DNA of 64,000 nt, from positions 3,720,001-3,784,000 of the forward strand of contig OY970261.1 of assembly GCA_963715635.1 (NCBI GenBank). Reading direction: 5' to 3'. Numbering within the stretch: position 1 is the stretch's first letter; each line of letters starts with the position of its first letter. The notes beneath the pieces were generated by a model. It made no database searches. It was not told the DNA's origin and saw only the letters and a program-made list of their open reading frames with translations. The translations under genes were made by a program, and so were the position numbers. Below are positions 34,246 to 42,998 of the stretch, in pieces. This DNA comes from JAPKZH01 sp963715635. GTDB lineage: Bacteria; Acidobacteriota; Aminicenantia; Aminicenantales; UBA4085.

Positions 34246-35472
34246 ATGCATATTTTTAAGATACTCCGCGTATCGTTCCGGGCCCTGGGCCGGAACAAGA
34301 TGCGGACGTTCCTGACGATGCTAGGCATTATTATCGGCGTCGGCGCGGTGATCGCCATGGTCAGCATCGGGACGGGCGCCAAAGTCGCCGTCGAAAACAG
34401 GTTCGCGTCCATGGGGACCAACCTGCTTTTTGTCAGCCCGGGCAGCAAGAACATGAGGGGAGTCCGCACCGGCTCCGGCGGGTTCAATACGCTTACGGTC
34501 GATGACGCCAAAGCCATTGAGGAACAGTGCCCCTCGGTGTCGGGGACCTCTCCCAATGCCAGCACGCGAGGCCAGGTCGTCGTTGGCAACAAGAATTGGA
34601 ACACGTCCGTCCAGGGCGTGGGGGAAAAATATCAAGATATCCGGAAATGGGACGTCGAATTCGGGACATTTTTCGACGAAACCCATGTCCGGGCCGCGGC
34701 CAAAGTCTGCGTCCTGGGCAGCGAAGTGAAAAAGAACCTGTTCGAGGATCAAGACGCCTTGGGCCAGGTCATCCGGATCAAAAAAGTCCCCTTCACCGTC
34801 TTGGGCGTTATGAAAACCAAGGGGGAATCCGGCGGATTCGGCAGCCGCGACGACATGATCCTCGTCCCCTACACGACGGTCATGAAAAGACTGCAAAAGT
34901 CCGATTATATCAATTCCATCGACGTTTCCGCTGCCTCGGCGGCCTTAACGGCCAATGCCCAGAAGGAGATTGAAGATCTGATACGGATCCGGCACAAGAT
35001 TATGCCCGGCTCCGACGACGACTTCAACGTCCGGAACATGGCCGAGATCGCTGAGAGTGCGGCCGATGCCACGAATATTTTGACGCTCCTCCTGGGTAGC
35101 ATCGCAGCCATTTCGCTGCTCGTCGGGGGGATCGGCATCATGAACATCATGCTGGTCTCGGTGACCGAGCGCATCCGCGAGATCGGCATCCGCATGTCGA
35201 TCGGCGCCAGGGAGATGGACATTCTGCTCCAGTTCCTGGCCGAGGCCATCGTCCTGAGCCTCATCGGAGGAATCCTGGGCATCGCCCTGGGAGTCGGAGT
35301 TTCCAAGCTCCTGAAGTTCATCCCCATCTTTGCCACGATCACGACCGTCGTTTCCACGGGGTCGGTCCTTCTGGCCTTTCTCTTCTCGGCCTCGGTGGGA
35401 GTGTTCTTCGGGTTCTATCCCGCCCGCAAGGCATCCAAGCTCGACCCGATCGAAGCCTTAAGATATGAATGA
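34246..35472 (+). CDS. MacB-type ABC transporter permease
   Basis: 408 residues. FtsX/MacB topology: a first helix (TFLTMLGIIIGVGAVIAMVS), a large MacB periplasmic core domain (about 45-260), and three helices at the end, with GGIGIMNIMLVSVTERIREI and GIRMSIGARE, typical for the family. AAGGAGG precedes the ATG. With the separate ATPase, MacA and TolC it forms a mechanotransmission export pump, perhaps for peptides, lipoproteins or toxins. Confidence 0.93.
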   Translation: MHIFKILRVSFRALGRNKMRTFLTMLGIIIGVGAVIAMVSIGTGAKVAVENRFASMGTNLLFVSPGSKNMRGVRTGSGGFNTLTVDDAKAIEEQCPSVSGTSPNASTRGQVVVGNKNWNTSVQGVGEKYQDIRKWDVEFGTFFDETHVRAAAKVCVLGSEVKKNLFEDQDALGQVIRIKKVPFTVLGVMKTKGESGGFGSRDDMILVPYTTVMKRLQKSDYINSIDVSAASAALTANAQKEIEDLIRIRHKIMPGSDDDFNVRNMAEIAESAADATNILTLLLGSIAAISLLVGGIGIMNIMLVSVTERIREIGIRMSIGAREMDILLQFLAEAIVLSLIGGILGIALGVGVSKLLKFIPIFATITTVVSTGSVLLAFLFSASVGVFFGFYPARKASKLDPIEALRYE

Positions 35473-35487
35473 CGAAGGAGATTTGAT

Positions 35488-37071
35488 ATGTCGATGAAAA
35501 GAAAAATATTGATCATAGCCCTGGCGGCGCTCCTCTTCCCGCACGCGATTTGGAGCCAAGAACAGGCCCAGCCGGCCCAGGGCAAATCGCTCACGCTGAC
35601 CCTGGATGAATGCATCAAGCGGGCCCTGGAGAGGAACCTCGGCATCCAGGCTGCCGTCCTGTCGCCCCAGATCTCGGAGTCAGCCCTGCAGCAGGCCGGC
35701 GAAAAATATTATCCCTCGCTGTCGTTCAGCTATTCCGATCAAAACAACAAGAGCGCTTCGTTTTCCTGGCTCGACTCTCCGGGCGCCCAGGCCATCACGT
35801 TCGGCCAAAACTATTCCGGCTCGATCAGCCAGCAGATCCCGATAGGCGGAACGTTTTCCATACAGGTCAGCGGCAGCAAAACCGACACCAATAAGCGAGG
35901 CCAGACGATCAATCCGAGCTACGGGGGCCAGCTTACCTTCAATTTCACGCAGCCCTTGCTCCAGGGCTTCGGCCCCAAGATCGCTAATTACAACATCATT
36001 GTTTCCAGGAACAACCTGGACATCTCCGAGACTTCGTTCGTCAAGACCGTCCAGGACACCGTTTACAGCGTGACCCAGGCTTATTGGAACCTTGTCTACA
36101 CCATTGATAACCTCAAAGTTCAGCGGCTGTCCCTGCAATTGGCCCAAGAACTGCTGGCCAAGAACAAGCGCTCGGTCGAGATCGGCACCCTCTCTCAGAT
36201 CGATTTGCTGAGCGCGGAATCCGAAGTGGCCTCCCGCGAAGCGAGCATCATCGCGGCCGAAGCATCGGTCAAGAATGCCGAAGACCAAATCAAAATGCTC
36301 ATTAACCTCTCGGACGAGGAAGAAAAAGGGCTGAAGGAAGTCGTGGCCCTGGATAAGCCGAAAACCGAAGAGCAGAAAATGGAGGTAGACCAGGCTTTGT
36401 TAATCGCCATGCAAAAGCGAACCGATTTGAAGATCTCCCAAATCGGTCTTAAGAACCAAGAAATTGGCCTCACATACACCAAGAACCAGCTCCTGCCGAG
36501 CCTGAACCTCAACGCGCGCTACTGGAGCCCGGGTGTCTCGGGAACGCAGATCCTCTATCTCGGCAACCCTCTCGACGGGGTCATTTTAGGTACGGTCGCC
36601 CAAAGCGGCTCGCAGGCGTTGAAAGACGCCTTCAATTTCAAGTACCAAAACTGGTCCGTCAGCCTGTCGTTGAGTGTTCCCCTGAGCAACATGATCTCCA
36701 GAGCGAGCGCGGCCCAGGCCCAGCTCAACATGGACCAGGCGCTCTTGAACCTGAAGAATCAGGAAAAACAGGTCGTCCTGGAGATTCGGACCGCCGTCCG
36801 CGCTCTCGATACGACCTATCGACAGCTCCAGGCCTATAAGGTTGCCAGGGAGCTGGCTGAGCAAAAGGAGCAGGCCGAGGAGGAGAGGCTCCGGGTCGGG
36901 TTGAGCACGAACTATTTCGTCCTTCAATATCAACGGGACTTGACAAACGCCCGCGTCGCAGAGCTCCAGGCGATCATCAATTACAACCTGGCGCAGGTCG
37001 GACTCGACCGCTCGATGGGGACGATCCTCGAAAAAAGGAATATCAAGGTTACCGATATATTGAATCGATAG
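35488..37071 (+). CDS. TolC-family outer-membrane efflux protein (MacAB partner)
   Basis: 527 residues with a signal peptide ending near IWSQEQ. Two outer-membrane-efflux repeats; LTLDECIKRALERNLGIQAA opens the first, and long coiled helices with LKNQEKQVVLEIRTAVRALD close the second. GAAGGAG precedes the ATG by seven bases. Last gene of the sigma/MacAB operon, 15 nt after the permease. Confidence 0.92.
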   Translation: MSMKRKILIIALAALLFPHAIWSQEQAQPAQGKSLTLTLDECIKRALERNLGIQAAVLSPQISESALQQAGEKYYPSLSFSYSDQNNKSASFSWLDSPGAQAITFGQNYSGSISQQIPIGGTFSIQVSGSKTDTNKRGQTINPSYGGQLTFNFTQPLLQGFGPKIANYNIIVSRNNLDISETSFVKTVQDTVYSVTQAYWNLVYTIDNLKVQRLSLQLAQELLAKNKRSVEIGTLSQIDLLSAESEVASREASIIAAEASVKNAEDQIKMLINLSDEEEKGLKEVVALDKPKTEEQKMEVDQALLIAMQKRTDLKISQIGLKNQEIGLTYTKNQLLPSLNLNARYWSPGVSGTQILYLGNPLDGVILGTVAQSGSQALKDAFNFKYQNWSVSLSLSVPLSNMISRASAAQAQLNMDQALLNLKNQEKQVVLEIRTAVRALDTTYRQLQAYKVARELAEQKEQAEEERLRVGLSTNYFVLQYQRDLTNARVAELQAIINYNLAQVGLDRSMGTILEKRNIKVTDILNR

Positions 37072-37192
37072 CAGCGCCGAAAGGATGTTCGGAAAGCTTG
37101 GGAATGAGTGGTTGAATTTTGTCTCGTGATTCGGTTCCCGTTGCTGCCAGGCCGGCGGACCCCGTTTGGGTGAACAAAGACGCTCCGTGTTT

Positions 37193-37232
37193 TGTCGAAA
37201 ATTTTGACAGTTTCGCTTAAATAGGATAAATG
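37193..37232 (+). promoter_or_regulatory. Promoter with overlapping palindromic operator for the RND operon
   Basis: TTGACA at 37204-37209 is a consensus -35; the -10 is weaker (GATAAA at 37225 or TAAATG at 37227). A 17-bp near-palindrome, TGTCGAAAATTTTGACA (37193-37209), covers the -35. Such a site is typical of a repressor operator. No regulator gene is adjacent. Confidence 0.45.
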
Positions 37233-37273
37233 TAAACGTTGACGAAGCCTGCGATAAAGGAGGTCTTGTTCAG

Positions 37274-38626
37274 GTGAAGACGAAAAGAGAACACTCCCCA
37301 AACGGCAGGATGTTAAGAGGTTGGGCGTTGCTCCTTATCCTTTTTATCCTCGGCCCATCGCTGGCCGGAGCCCAGGAAGATCTCTTGACCCTGGAGCAGG
37401 CCATCCAATTGGCACTGAGAGGCAATGAGCGTGCCCTGTCCGCCGACCAAAATGTGGCAGCCGCAGATGCCCGGCTGACGAAGGCACGCGCTTTCTTCAT
37501 GCCGACGATCAACGCCACCGGAACTTATACCCGGCGGCCCTTCGAGGTCCAGAGAACAATCGGCAATCAGCAAATCATCATCCAGAGTTTGAATGCTTTG
37601 TCCGGCGCGGCCTCGTTTAGTTTGATCCTGTTTGATTCCCATAGCCTCCCGGCGCTTGTCCAGGCCAGTTCGGATAGAAGCGCGGAACAATATGCCGCCG
37701 CCGACGCCAAGCGGGTGCTTGTCTTCGAGGTCAGCAACGCCTATCTCATGACCCTCAGCGTGGACCAGGTCCTGGAGGCGTCCAGACACCGTTTTGACTT
37801 CGCCCGGCAGAACCTGGAGGCCGCCAGGGCCCGTTACTCGGCTGGCCTGGTTTCGAGCAACGATGTCACCCGGGCGGAGCTTGAATCCGCCACGGCGGAA
37901 ATGGGCGTCACTCAGGTCGAAGGCCAGGTCGAGACGACGTATCTCCAGCTCGGATATCTTTTAAACAGCCCCGCCCGCAAGAGGCTCCAAGTCCCCGAAT
38001 TTTTGTTGTCGGCGGTCGATGAGAAACCACTGGCCGCCGAGGCCTTGATCGCCGAGGCCCAGGCGCGGCGGCCAGATGTCACCTCCCTGCGCTGGCGGGC
38101 CAAGTCGCAGCATGCGCTCATCGTGGAGCCAATCCTAAAATGGCTCCCCAGCCTGAGTCTGACCGGCCGATACACCTACACCAATGAAGCCGGGCTGACC
38201 GGTCAAAACTTCAACTGGAACGCCGGACTCACAATGAGCTGGTCCATTTTTGACGGCTTCACCCGCAACGGCGATTACAGCGAGCGAAAGGCCCTAGCCT
38301 ATCAGGCCGACTTGGATCTCCAGTCGGCGATGCGGCGCGTGGAGCTTGAAGTCCGCGACGCCCTGGTCACTCTGACCAACGAACGGGCGGCCCTCAAGCA
38401 GGCGACGGTCGCCCGCGAAGTCGCCAAAAGAAATGCTGCGGAGACCGCTGAGCTCTACCGGCAGGGACTGGCCACGGCCCTCCAGGTGGCGGATGCCAAC
38501 GTCAGCCTGTTTGAAGCCGAAGTGCAAATTGTCAGTTCCAGATACGGAGTGGGAATCGCCTATCTCAATCTCGAGGCCGCTCGCGGACTGGACCCCTTTG
38601 GAAAGGAGCCGAAAATTGAAAATTAA
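37274..38626 (+). CDS. TolC-family outer-membrane efflux protein (RND partner)
   Basis: 450 residues; signal peptide up to about SLAGAQE, then LLTLEQAIQLALRGNERALS and a second repeat with RVELEVRDALVTLTNERAAL. Start GTG at 37274 with AAAGGAGG ten nt upstream. First gene of a tripartite RND operon, overlapping the adaptor start. Confidence 0.9.
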   Translation: MKTKREHSPNGRMLRGWALLLILFILGPSLAGAQEDLLTLEQAIQLALRGNERALSADQNVAAADARLTKARAFFMPTINATGTYTRRPFEVQRTIGNQQIIIQSLNALSGAASFSLILFDSHSLPALVQASSDRSAEQYAAADAKRVLVFEVSNAYLMTLSVDQVLEASRHRFDFARQNLEAARARYSAGLVSSNDVTRAELESATAEMGVTQVEGQVETTYLQLGYLLNSPARKRLQVPEFLLSAVDEKPLAAEALIAEAQARRPDVTSLRWRAKSQHALIVEPILKWLPSLSLTGRYTYTNEAGLTGQNFNWNAGLTMSWSIFDGFTRNGDYSERKALAYQADLDLQSAMRRVELEVRDALVTLTNERAALKQATVAREVAKRNAAETAELYRQGLATALQVADANVSLFEAEVQIVSSRYGVGIAYLNLEAARGLDPFGKEPKIEN

Positions 38627-39791
38627 GCGAATAGAAAAAATATTAATGGCAGGGATCCTCGTTGGGGTTCTCCTGGTTCCATCCTGTAAAAAGGGGGATC
38701 GTCCATCGGAAGGCCAACTGGCTCCTCCTGGGAAAAAAGGGGCCCCCGCGAATAAATCCAGAGTCACCTTCCCGGTGGAAGTGGAGCCCGTGACGGTCCG
38801 TTCGCTGGTTTATAGCGTTAGTGCCGTCGGCTCGGTCGACGCCTTCGAGAAGGTTCAGGTCACCGCCCGCGTCGCCGGCGTCGTGGACCGAGTTTTATTC
38901 GCCGAAGGCAATATGGCCGCCGTCGACCAGGTGCTCGTCGAAATCGAGCCCGAACGCTATCGGCTGGCTGTTGAAGCGGCCCAGGCGGCCTATGAAAAGG
39001 CCCTGGCCGCCAAGGCCGATGCCGAAGCCGGCTTGAAGCGTCGCGAAACGGTCATTACTCAGAACCCCGGGCTCATTCCGGGCGAAGAGCTTGAAACATG
39101 GCGGACCAAAGTGCTTTTGGCGGCCTCCGATGTCGCTCAGACCAAGGCCGCGCTCGATCAGGCCAAGCTCAACCTGCACGATGCCTATGTCCGGGCGCCT
39201 TTTTCGGGGATCCTTCAGACCCGGACTGTTCAGACAGGCCAGTATGTCGAGGTCGGGACTGTTCTGGCCACGCTGGTCCGGCGCAATCCGCTGCTTCTTC
39301 GGTTTCAGGTCCCGGAGCGCGATGCCGCCCAGATGCATCCAGGCATTAAGGCAACTTTTAAGGTGAGGGATAACGACATTGAATACGGTGCGCAGCTTGT
39401 TCATGTCGGCGCGGCTGCTGATGAGACCACGCGAATGGTCGCGGTCACGGCGGAGATCCAGGACACGAAAGACGAAGCCCTAAGGCCGGGAGCCTTTGCC
39501 GAAATCGTTGTTCCGGTGAGCTCCGCCCGGACATCGCCGGTCATCCCCCAGACTGCCATCCGACCCAGCGAGCGCGGTTTCATCGCTTATGTCGTCGAAA
39601 AGGACATTGCGATCGAACGGATCTTGACTCTCGGCATGAGAACGGCGAAAGGTCAGGTGGAAGTTTTATCCGGATTGAATCCGGGAGAAGTGCTGGTGAT
39701 CCGCGGCGCGGAGGCCTTGCGCGACGGCGCTCCCGTCAGAGTCGCTAAACCCCAAGCCCAAGCGCAAGACAAAACTCCGGGAGCCCGTTGA
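38616..39791 (+). CDS. RND efflux periplasmic adaptor (lipoprotein)
   Basis: 391 residues from a TTG start at 38616, chosen because AAAGGAG lies seven nt upstream and the first codons give a signal ending in a lipobox, GVLLVPSC. AcrA-type layout: lipoyl half VQVTARVAGVVDRVLFAEGN, hairpin helices (about 120-180), then YVRAPFSGILQTRTVQTGQY and beta-barrel domain. The start overlaps the TolC gene by 11 nt. The frame is open further upstream but inside the TolC gene. Confidence 0.88.
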   Translation: MKIKRIEKILMAGILVGVLLVPSCKKGDRPSEGQLAPPGKKGAPANKSRVTFPVEVEPVTVRSLVYSVSAVGSVDAFEKVQVTARVAGVVDRVLFAEGNMAAVDQVLVEIEPERYRLAVEAAQAAYEKALAAKADAEAGLKRRETVITQNPGLIPGEELETWRTKVLLAASDVAQTKAALDQAKLNLHDAYVRAPFSGILQTRTVQTGQYVEVGTVLATLVRRNPLLLRFQVPERDAAQMHPGIKATFKVRDNDIEYGAQLVHVGAAADETTRMVAVTAEIQDTKDEALRPGAFAEIVVPVSSARTSPVIPQTAIRPSERGFIAYVVEKDIAIERILTLGMRTAKGQVEVLSGLNPGEVLVIRGAEALRDGAPVRVAKPQAQAQDKTPGAR

Positions 39792-39825
39792 GGCGGACGG
39801 ATGAGGTGTTAAGAGGAGCCGGCCC

Positions 39826-42800
39826 ATGAAAATTACCGAAGTATGCGTCAAGAATCCAGTCCTGGCCTGGATGTTGATGGCGGCGACCATCGTTTTTGGA
39901 ATCGTTGCCGGGTCCCGGATCGGGATTAGCCAATTTCCGGACGTTGATTTTCCCAACATTTCGGTCTCTGTATCTTGGCCGGGCGCGGCTCCTGAGGTTG
40001 TCGAGAACGATGTCGTCGAGGTGCTGGAGGAAGCTCTTGTCCAGATCGAAGGTCTTCGGACCATCACTTCGAGCTCCCGGATGGGCGGTGCTTCCGTCAC
40101 CCTGGAGATGGAACTGAACCGGAACGTGGACCTGGCATTGCAGGACGTCCAGGCCAAGGTCTCCCAGGCTCAGAGGCAATTGCCCAGGGACATTGATCCC
40201 GCCGTGATCTCCAAAAGCAATCCTGAAGACCAGCCCATCATGATGATCTCCCTAGTCGGACCGTTCCCCCAGCGCGTCCTTAGCGACTATATCCAGTACA
40301 GCCTCAAGGAAAAGCTTCAGACGATTCCGGGTGTCGGGGAGATCACGCTGATGGGCGTGGTGGACCGGAATGTCCGTGTTTGGTTGGATGCGACCAAGCT
40401 CGACGAAAAAGGACTGACTGTCCAGGATGTCATCGCCGCCTTGCAGCGCGAGCACGTCGAGCTCCCCGCCGGCCGTCTCGAGACGTCGGGACGGGAAGTC
40501 AACGTCCGCGTCCTGGGCGAGGCCATCGACATAGAAACACTCAGCCACATCGTCGTCCGCGAGGTTAACGGAGCGCCGATCTACATTGGCGACGTCTCGC
40601 TGGTCGAAGACGGCTTTGACGATATCCGGCGGTTCGCCCGCGTTAACGGTGTGCCGGCCCAAGGCATCGGGGTGAAAAAACAACGCGGCTCGAATGCCGT
40701 GGCCGTGGCCAAGTCTGTCCGTACCGCCCTGGACTCGTTCCAAAAAACATTGCCCGAGGGCATGACGGTCAATATCGTCTACGACTCGACGAAATTCATC
40801 GAAGATTCCGTCAAGGAAATCGAATTCGAGCTGCTCCTTTCCGTTATTTTGACTGCCCTCGTCTGTTGGATGTTTCTTGGCTCCTTTTCCAGCACGCTTA
40901 ACGTTCTTCTCGCCATTCCCATGTCCCTGCTGGGGACGATCGCCATTATCTACTTCCTGGGATTCACTTTTAACACGTTTACCCTCCTGGGCCTGGCCCT
41001 GGCCGTCGGCATCGTCGTCGACGATGCCATCATGGTCATGGAGAACATCTTCCGCCATAGGGAAGGGGGTCAGGGACTCGTCCAGGCCGCGCTGGGCGGC
41101 ACTCAGGAAATCGCCTTCGCGGCCTTGGCCGCCACCCTGGCCGTCGTCGCCATTTTCATTCCCGTCGTCTTCGTCAAGGGGATTATCGGGAGGTTTTTCC
41201 TCCAGTTCGGCATCACTCTTTGCCTGGCGGTTCTCCTTTCTTATGTCGAAGCCGTCACCCTGGCGCCGGCCCGATGTTCGCAATTCTTGAAGACGTCTCG
41301 CGAAGGCCGGAGCCGCATCGGCCTGGCCGTGGACAATGGTTTTCGACGGCTGGAAAAGGTCTATGCGGTCGTCCTCCGCCGGAGCCTTAGGCTTCCCGGC
41401 CTCGTCCTTGTCCTGGCCTTGGTCCTATTCGTCGCGGCCATGGTCGTCCTGGCCTCCATGCCTGCGGAGTTCGTCCCCTCCCAGGATCTGAGCCGGATGT
41501 CGATTCGGCTTCAGACCGCGGTCGGGTCTGATATCACGGAGGCCAGCAAATTGGTCCAGAAGGTCGAGGATATCTTGGAAAAACGGCCCGAGGTCCTCCG
41601 ATCATTCACGTTCGTCGGCGGATACGGAAGCGTTAATTCCGGAAGCATCACCGCGACTCTGGTGCCGCCGAAAGACCGGAAGTTGAGCGTGGCCCAGCTC
41701 TCAATCTTGCTCCGGCGGGAGATGAACTCCATTCCCGGCGTTCGGGCGGTCATCCAGGACCTGTCCCAGCAGGGTTTTACGGCCCAGCGGGGATTCCCGG
41801 TCGAATTTTCTGTGCGCGGTTCGAATTGGGACCAGCTCATTTCTCTGAGCCAGAACATCATGAGCAAGCTTAGGGAAAGCGGTCTCGTCGTCGATTTGGA
41901 TACGGACTACCAGCTGGGCATGCCCGAGCTCCGGATCCAGCCCGACCGGGCCATGGCCTCTGACGTTGGGGTGTCGATCGACGAGGTGGCGACAACTTTG
42001 AACGCGCTTGTGGGAGGCGTTCGGGTCGGGAAGTACAGCACGGGCGGCCGGCGCATCGACGTCCGTTTGAAACTGCTCGCCGGGCAGCGGTCCCGGCCCG
42101 AAGATATTGCCCGGCTGAAGGTGCGGACGCGGTCGGGAAGCCTCGTCCCAATTTCCTCTCTCGTGACTTATAAGGAAGAGCCGGCGCTTCAGGCCATCAC
42201 CCGCAAGGACCGGGAACGGGCCATCTCGGTATACGCAAATGTCGCGCCGGGCCATGCCCAGGATGAAGCGATTAGATACGTCGAAGGCCTGGCCAAGGAC
42301 CTCCCCGTCGGGTATCGCATCGTCTTGGGCGGCGTCAGCATCGCCTTCCGCGAATCCATGAGCAGCCTGTTGTTCGCTCTTGTCCTGGGAATCGCCATTG
42401 CCTATATGATCCTGGCCTCGCAGTTTAATTCGTATAAGGACCCTGTGACCATTATCACGATTCTGCCCCTGTCCATTGCCGGCGCAGCGTTTGCTCTTTT
42501 GCTCACTCACCAAAGCCTGAATATTTTCAGCATGATTGGGCTCCTGCTCCTGATGGGCATCGTTAAGAAGAATTCCATTATCCTGGTCGATTACGCCAAT
42601 AATTTCAGGGCGAAGGGATTCGAAGCCCGGGAGGCGATGGAGAAAGCGGGGCCCATCCGGTTGAGGCCCATCCTGATGACGGCGACGGCGACGATGATGG
42701 CGGCCATCCCGCCTGCCCTCGGGCTCGGGCCGGGGTCGGAGATCCGGATGCCCATGGCCATTGGCGTCATCGGCGGGCTGGTCCTGTCCACCGTGCTGAG

Positions 42801-42927
42801 CCTGGTCGTTGTGCCTGCCTTTTACGTCATCGCCGACAGGTTGTTCAAGAAAAAGAGCAGAGTTGTGGATATTCCGCAGCCTGCGGCGACCGAACATCCC
42901 CAGCCGACTTTTGGCTCTTCCCGCTGA
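39826..42927 (+). CDS. RND multidrug efflux transporter (HAE1/AcrB type)
   Basis: 1033 residues, normal for AcrB-like pumps. Twelve helices with two large periplasmic loops; N-terminal CVKNPVLAWMLMAATIVFGI, then FPDVDFPNISVSVSWPGAAP. Helix 4 has LGLALAVGIVVDDAIMVMEN with the paired Asp of the proton relay, and helix 10 region has GIVKKNSIILVDYANNFRAK with the Lys. Third gene of the tripartite operon, 34 nt after the adaptor. It converges on the heavy-metal-type pump. Confidence 0.94.
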   Translation: MKITEVCVKNPVLAWMLMAATIVFGIVAGSRIGISQFPDVDFPNISVSVSWPGAAPEVVENDVVEVLEEALVQIEGLRTITSSSRMGGASVTLEMELNRNVDLALQDVQAKVSQAQRQLPRDIDPAVISKSNPEDQPIMMISLVGPFPQRVLSDYIQYSLKEKLQTIPGVGEITLMGVVDRNVRVWLDATKLDEKGLTVQDVIAALQREHVELPAGRLETSGREVNVRVLGEAIDIETLSHIVVREVNGAPIYIGDVSLVEDGFDDIRRFARVNGVPAQGIGVKKQRGSNAVAVAKSVRTALDSFQKTLPEGMTVNIVYDSTKFIEDSVKEIEFELLLSVILTALVCWMFLGSFSSTLNVLLAIPMSLLGTIAIIYFLGFTFNTFTLLGLALAVGIVVDDAIMVMENIFRHREGGQGLVQAALGGTQEIAFAALAATLAVVAIFIPVVFVKGIIGRFFLQFGITLCLAVLLSYVEAVTLAPARCSQFLKTSREGRSRIGLAVDNGFRRLEKVYAVVLRRSLRLPGLVLVLALVLFVAAMVVLASMPAEFVPSQDLSRMSIRLQTAVGSDITEASKLVQKVEDILEKRPEVLRSFTFVGGYGSVNSGSITATLVPPKDRKLSVAQLSILLRREMNSIPGVRAVIQDLSQQGFTAQRGFPVEFSVRGSNWDQLISLSQNIMSKLRESGLVVDLDTDYQLGMPELRIQPDRAMASDVGVSIDEVATTLNALVGGVRVGKYSTGGRRIDVRLKLLAGQRSRPEDIARLKVRTRSGSLVPISSLVTYKEEPALQAITRKDRERAISVYANVAPGHAQDEAIRYVEGLAKDLPVGYRIVLGGVSIAFRESMSSLLFALVLGIAIAYMILASQFNSYKDPVTIITILPLSIAGAAFALLLTHQSLNIFSMIGLLLLMGIVKKNSIILVDYANNFRAKGFEAREAMEKAGPIRLRPILMTATATMMAAIPPALGLGPGSEIRMPMAIGVIGGLVLSTVLSLVVVPAFYVIADRLFKKKSRVVDIPQPAATEHPQPTFGSSR

Positions 42928-42998
42928 GCCGATCTAGGTGGATCTCTTCCATTTCGTGTGGGTCATTACTCACGGAGTCCGTAACGCTCTTGCTCCTG

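Noticed and set aside
41701..42897. 398-codon open frame on the minus strand
   Set aside because: Antisense to the HAE1 RND transporter, which has conserved residues throughout; composition is atypical of a protein.
42928..42998. Terminator between the converging RND genes
   Set aside because: Only a very short inverted stretch (GTG..CAC) is present and no T run; not enough to call.
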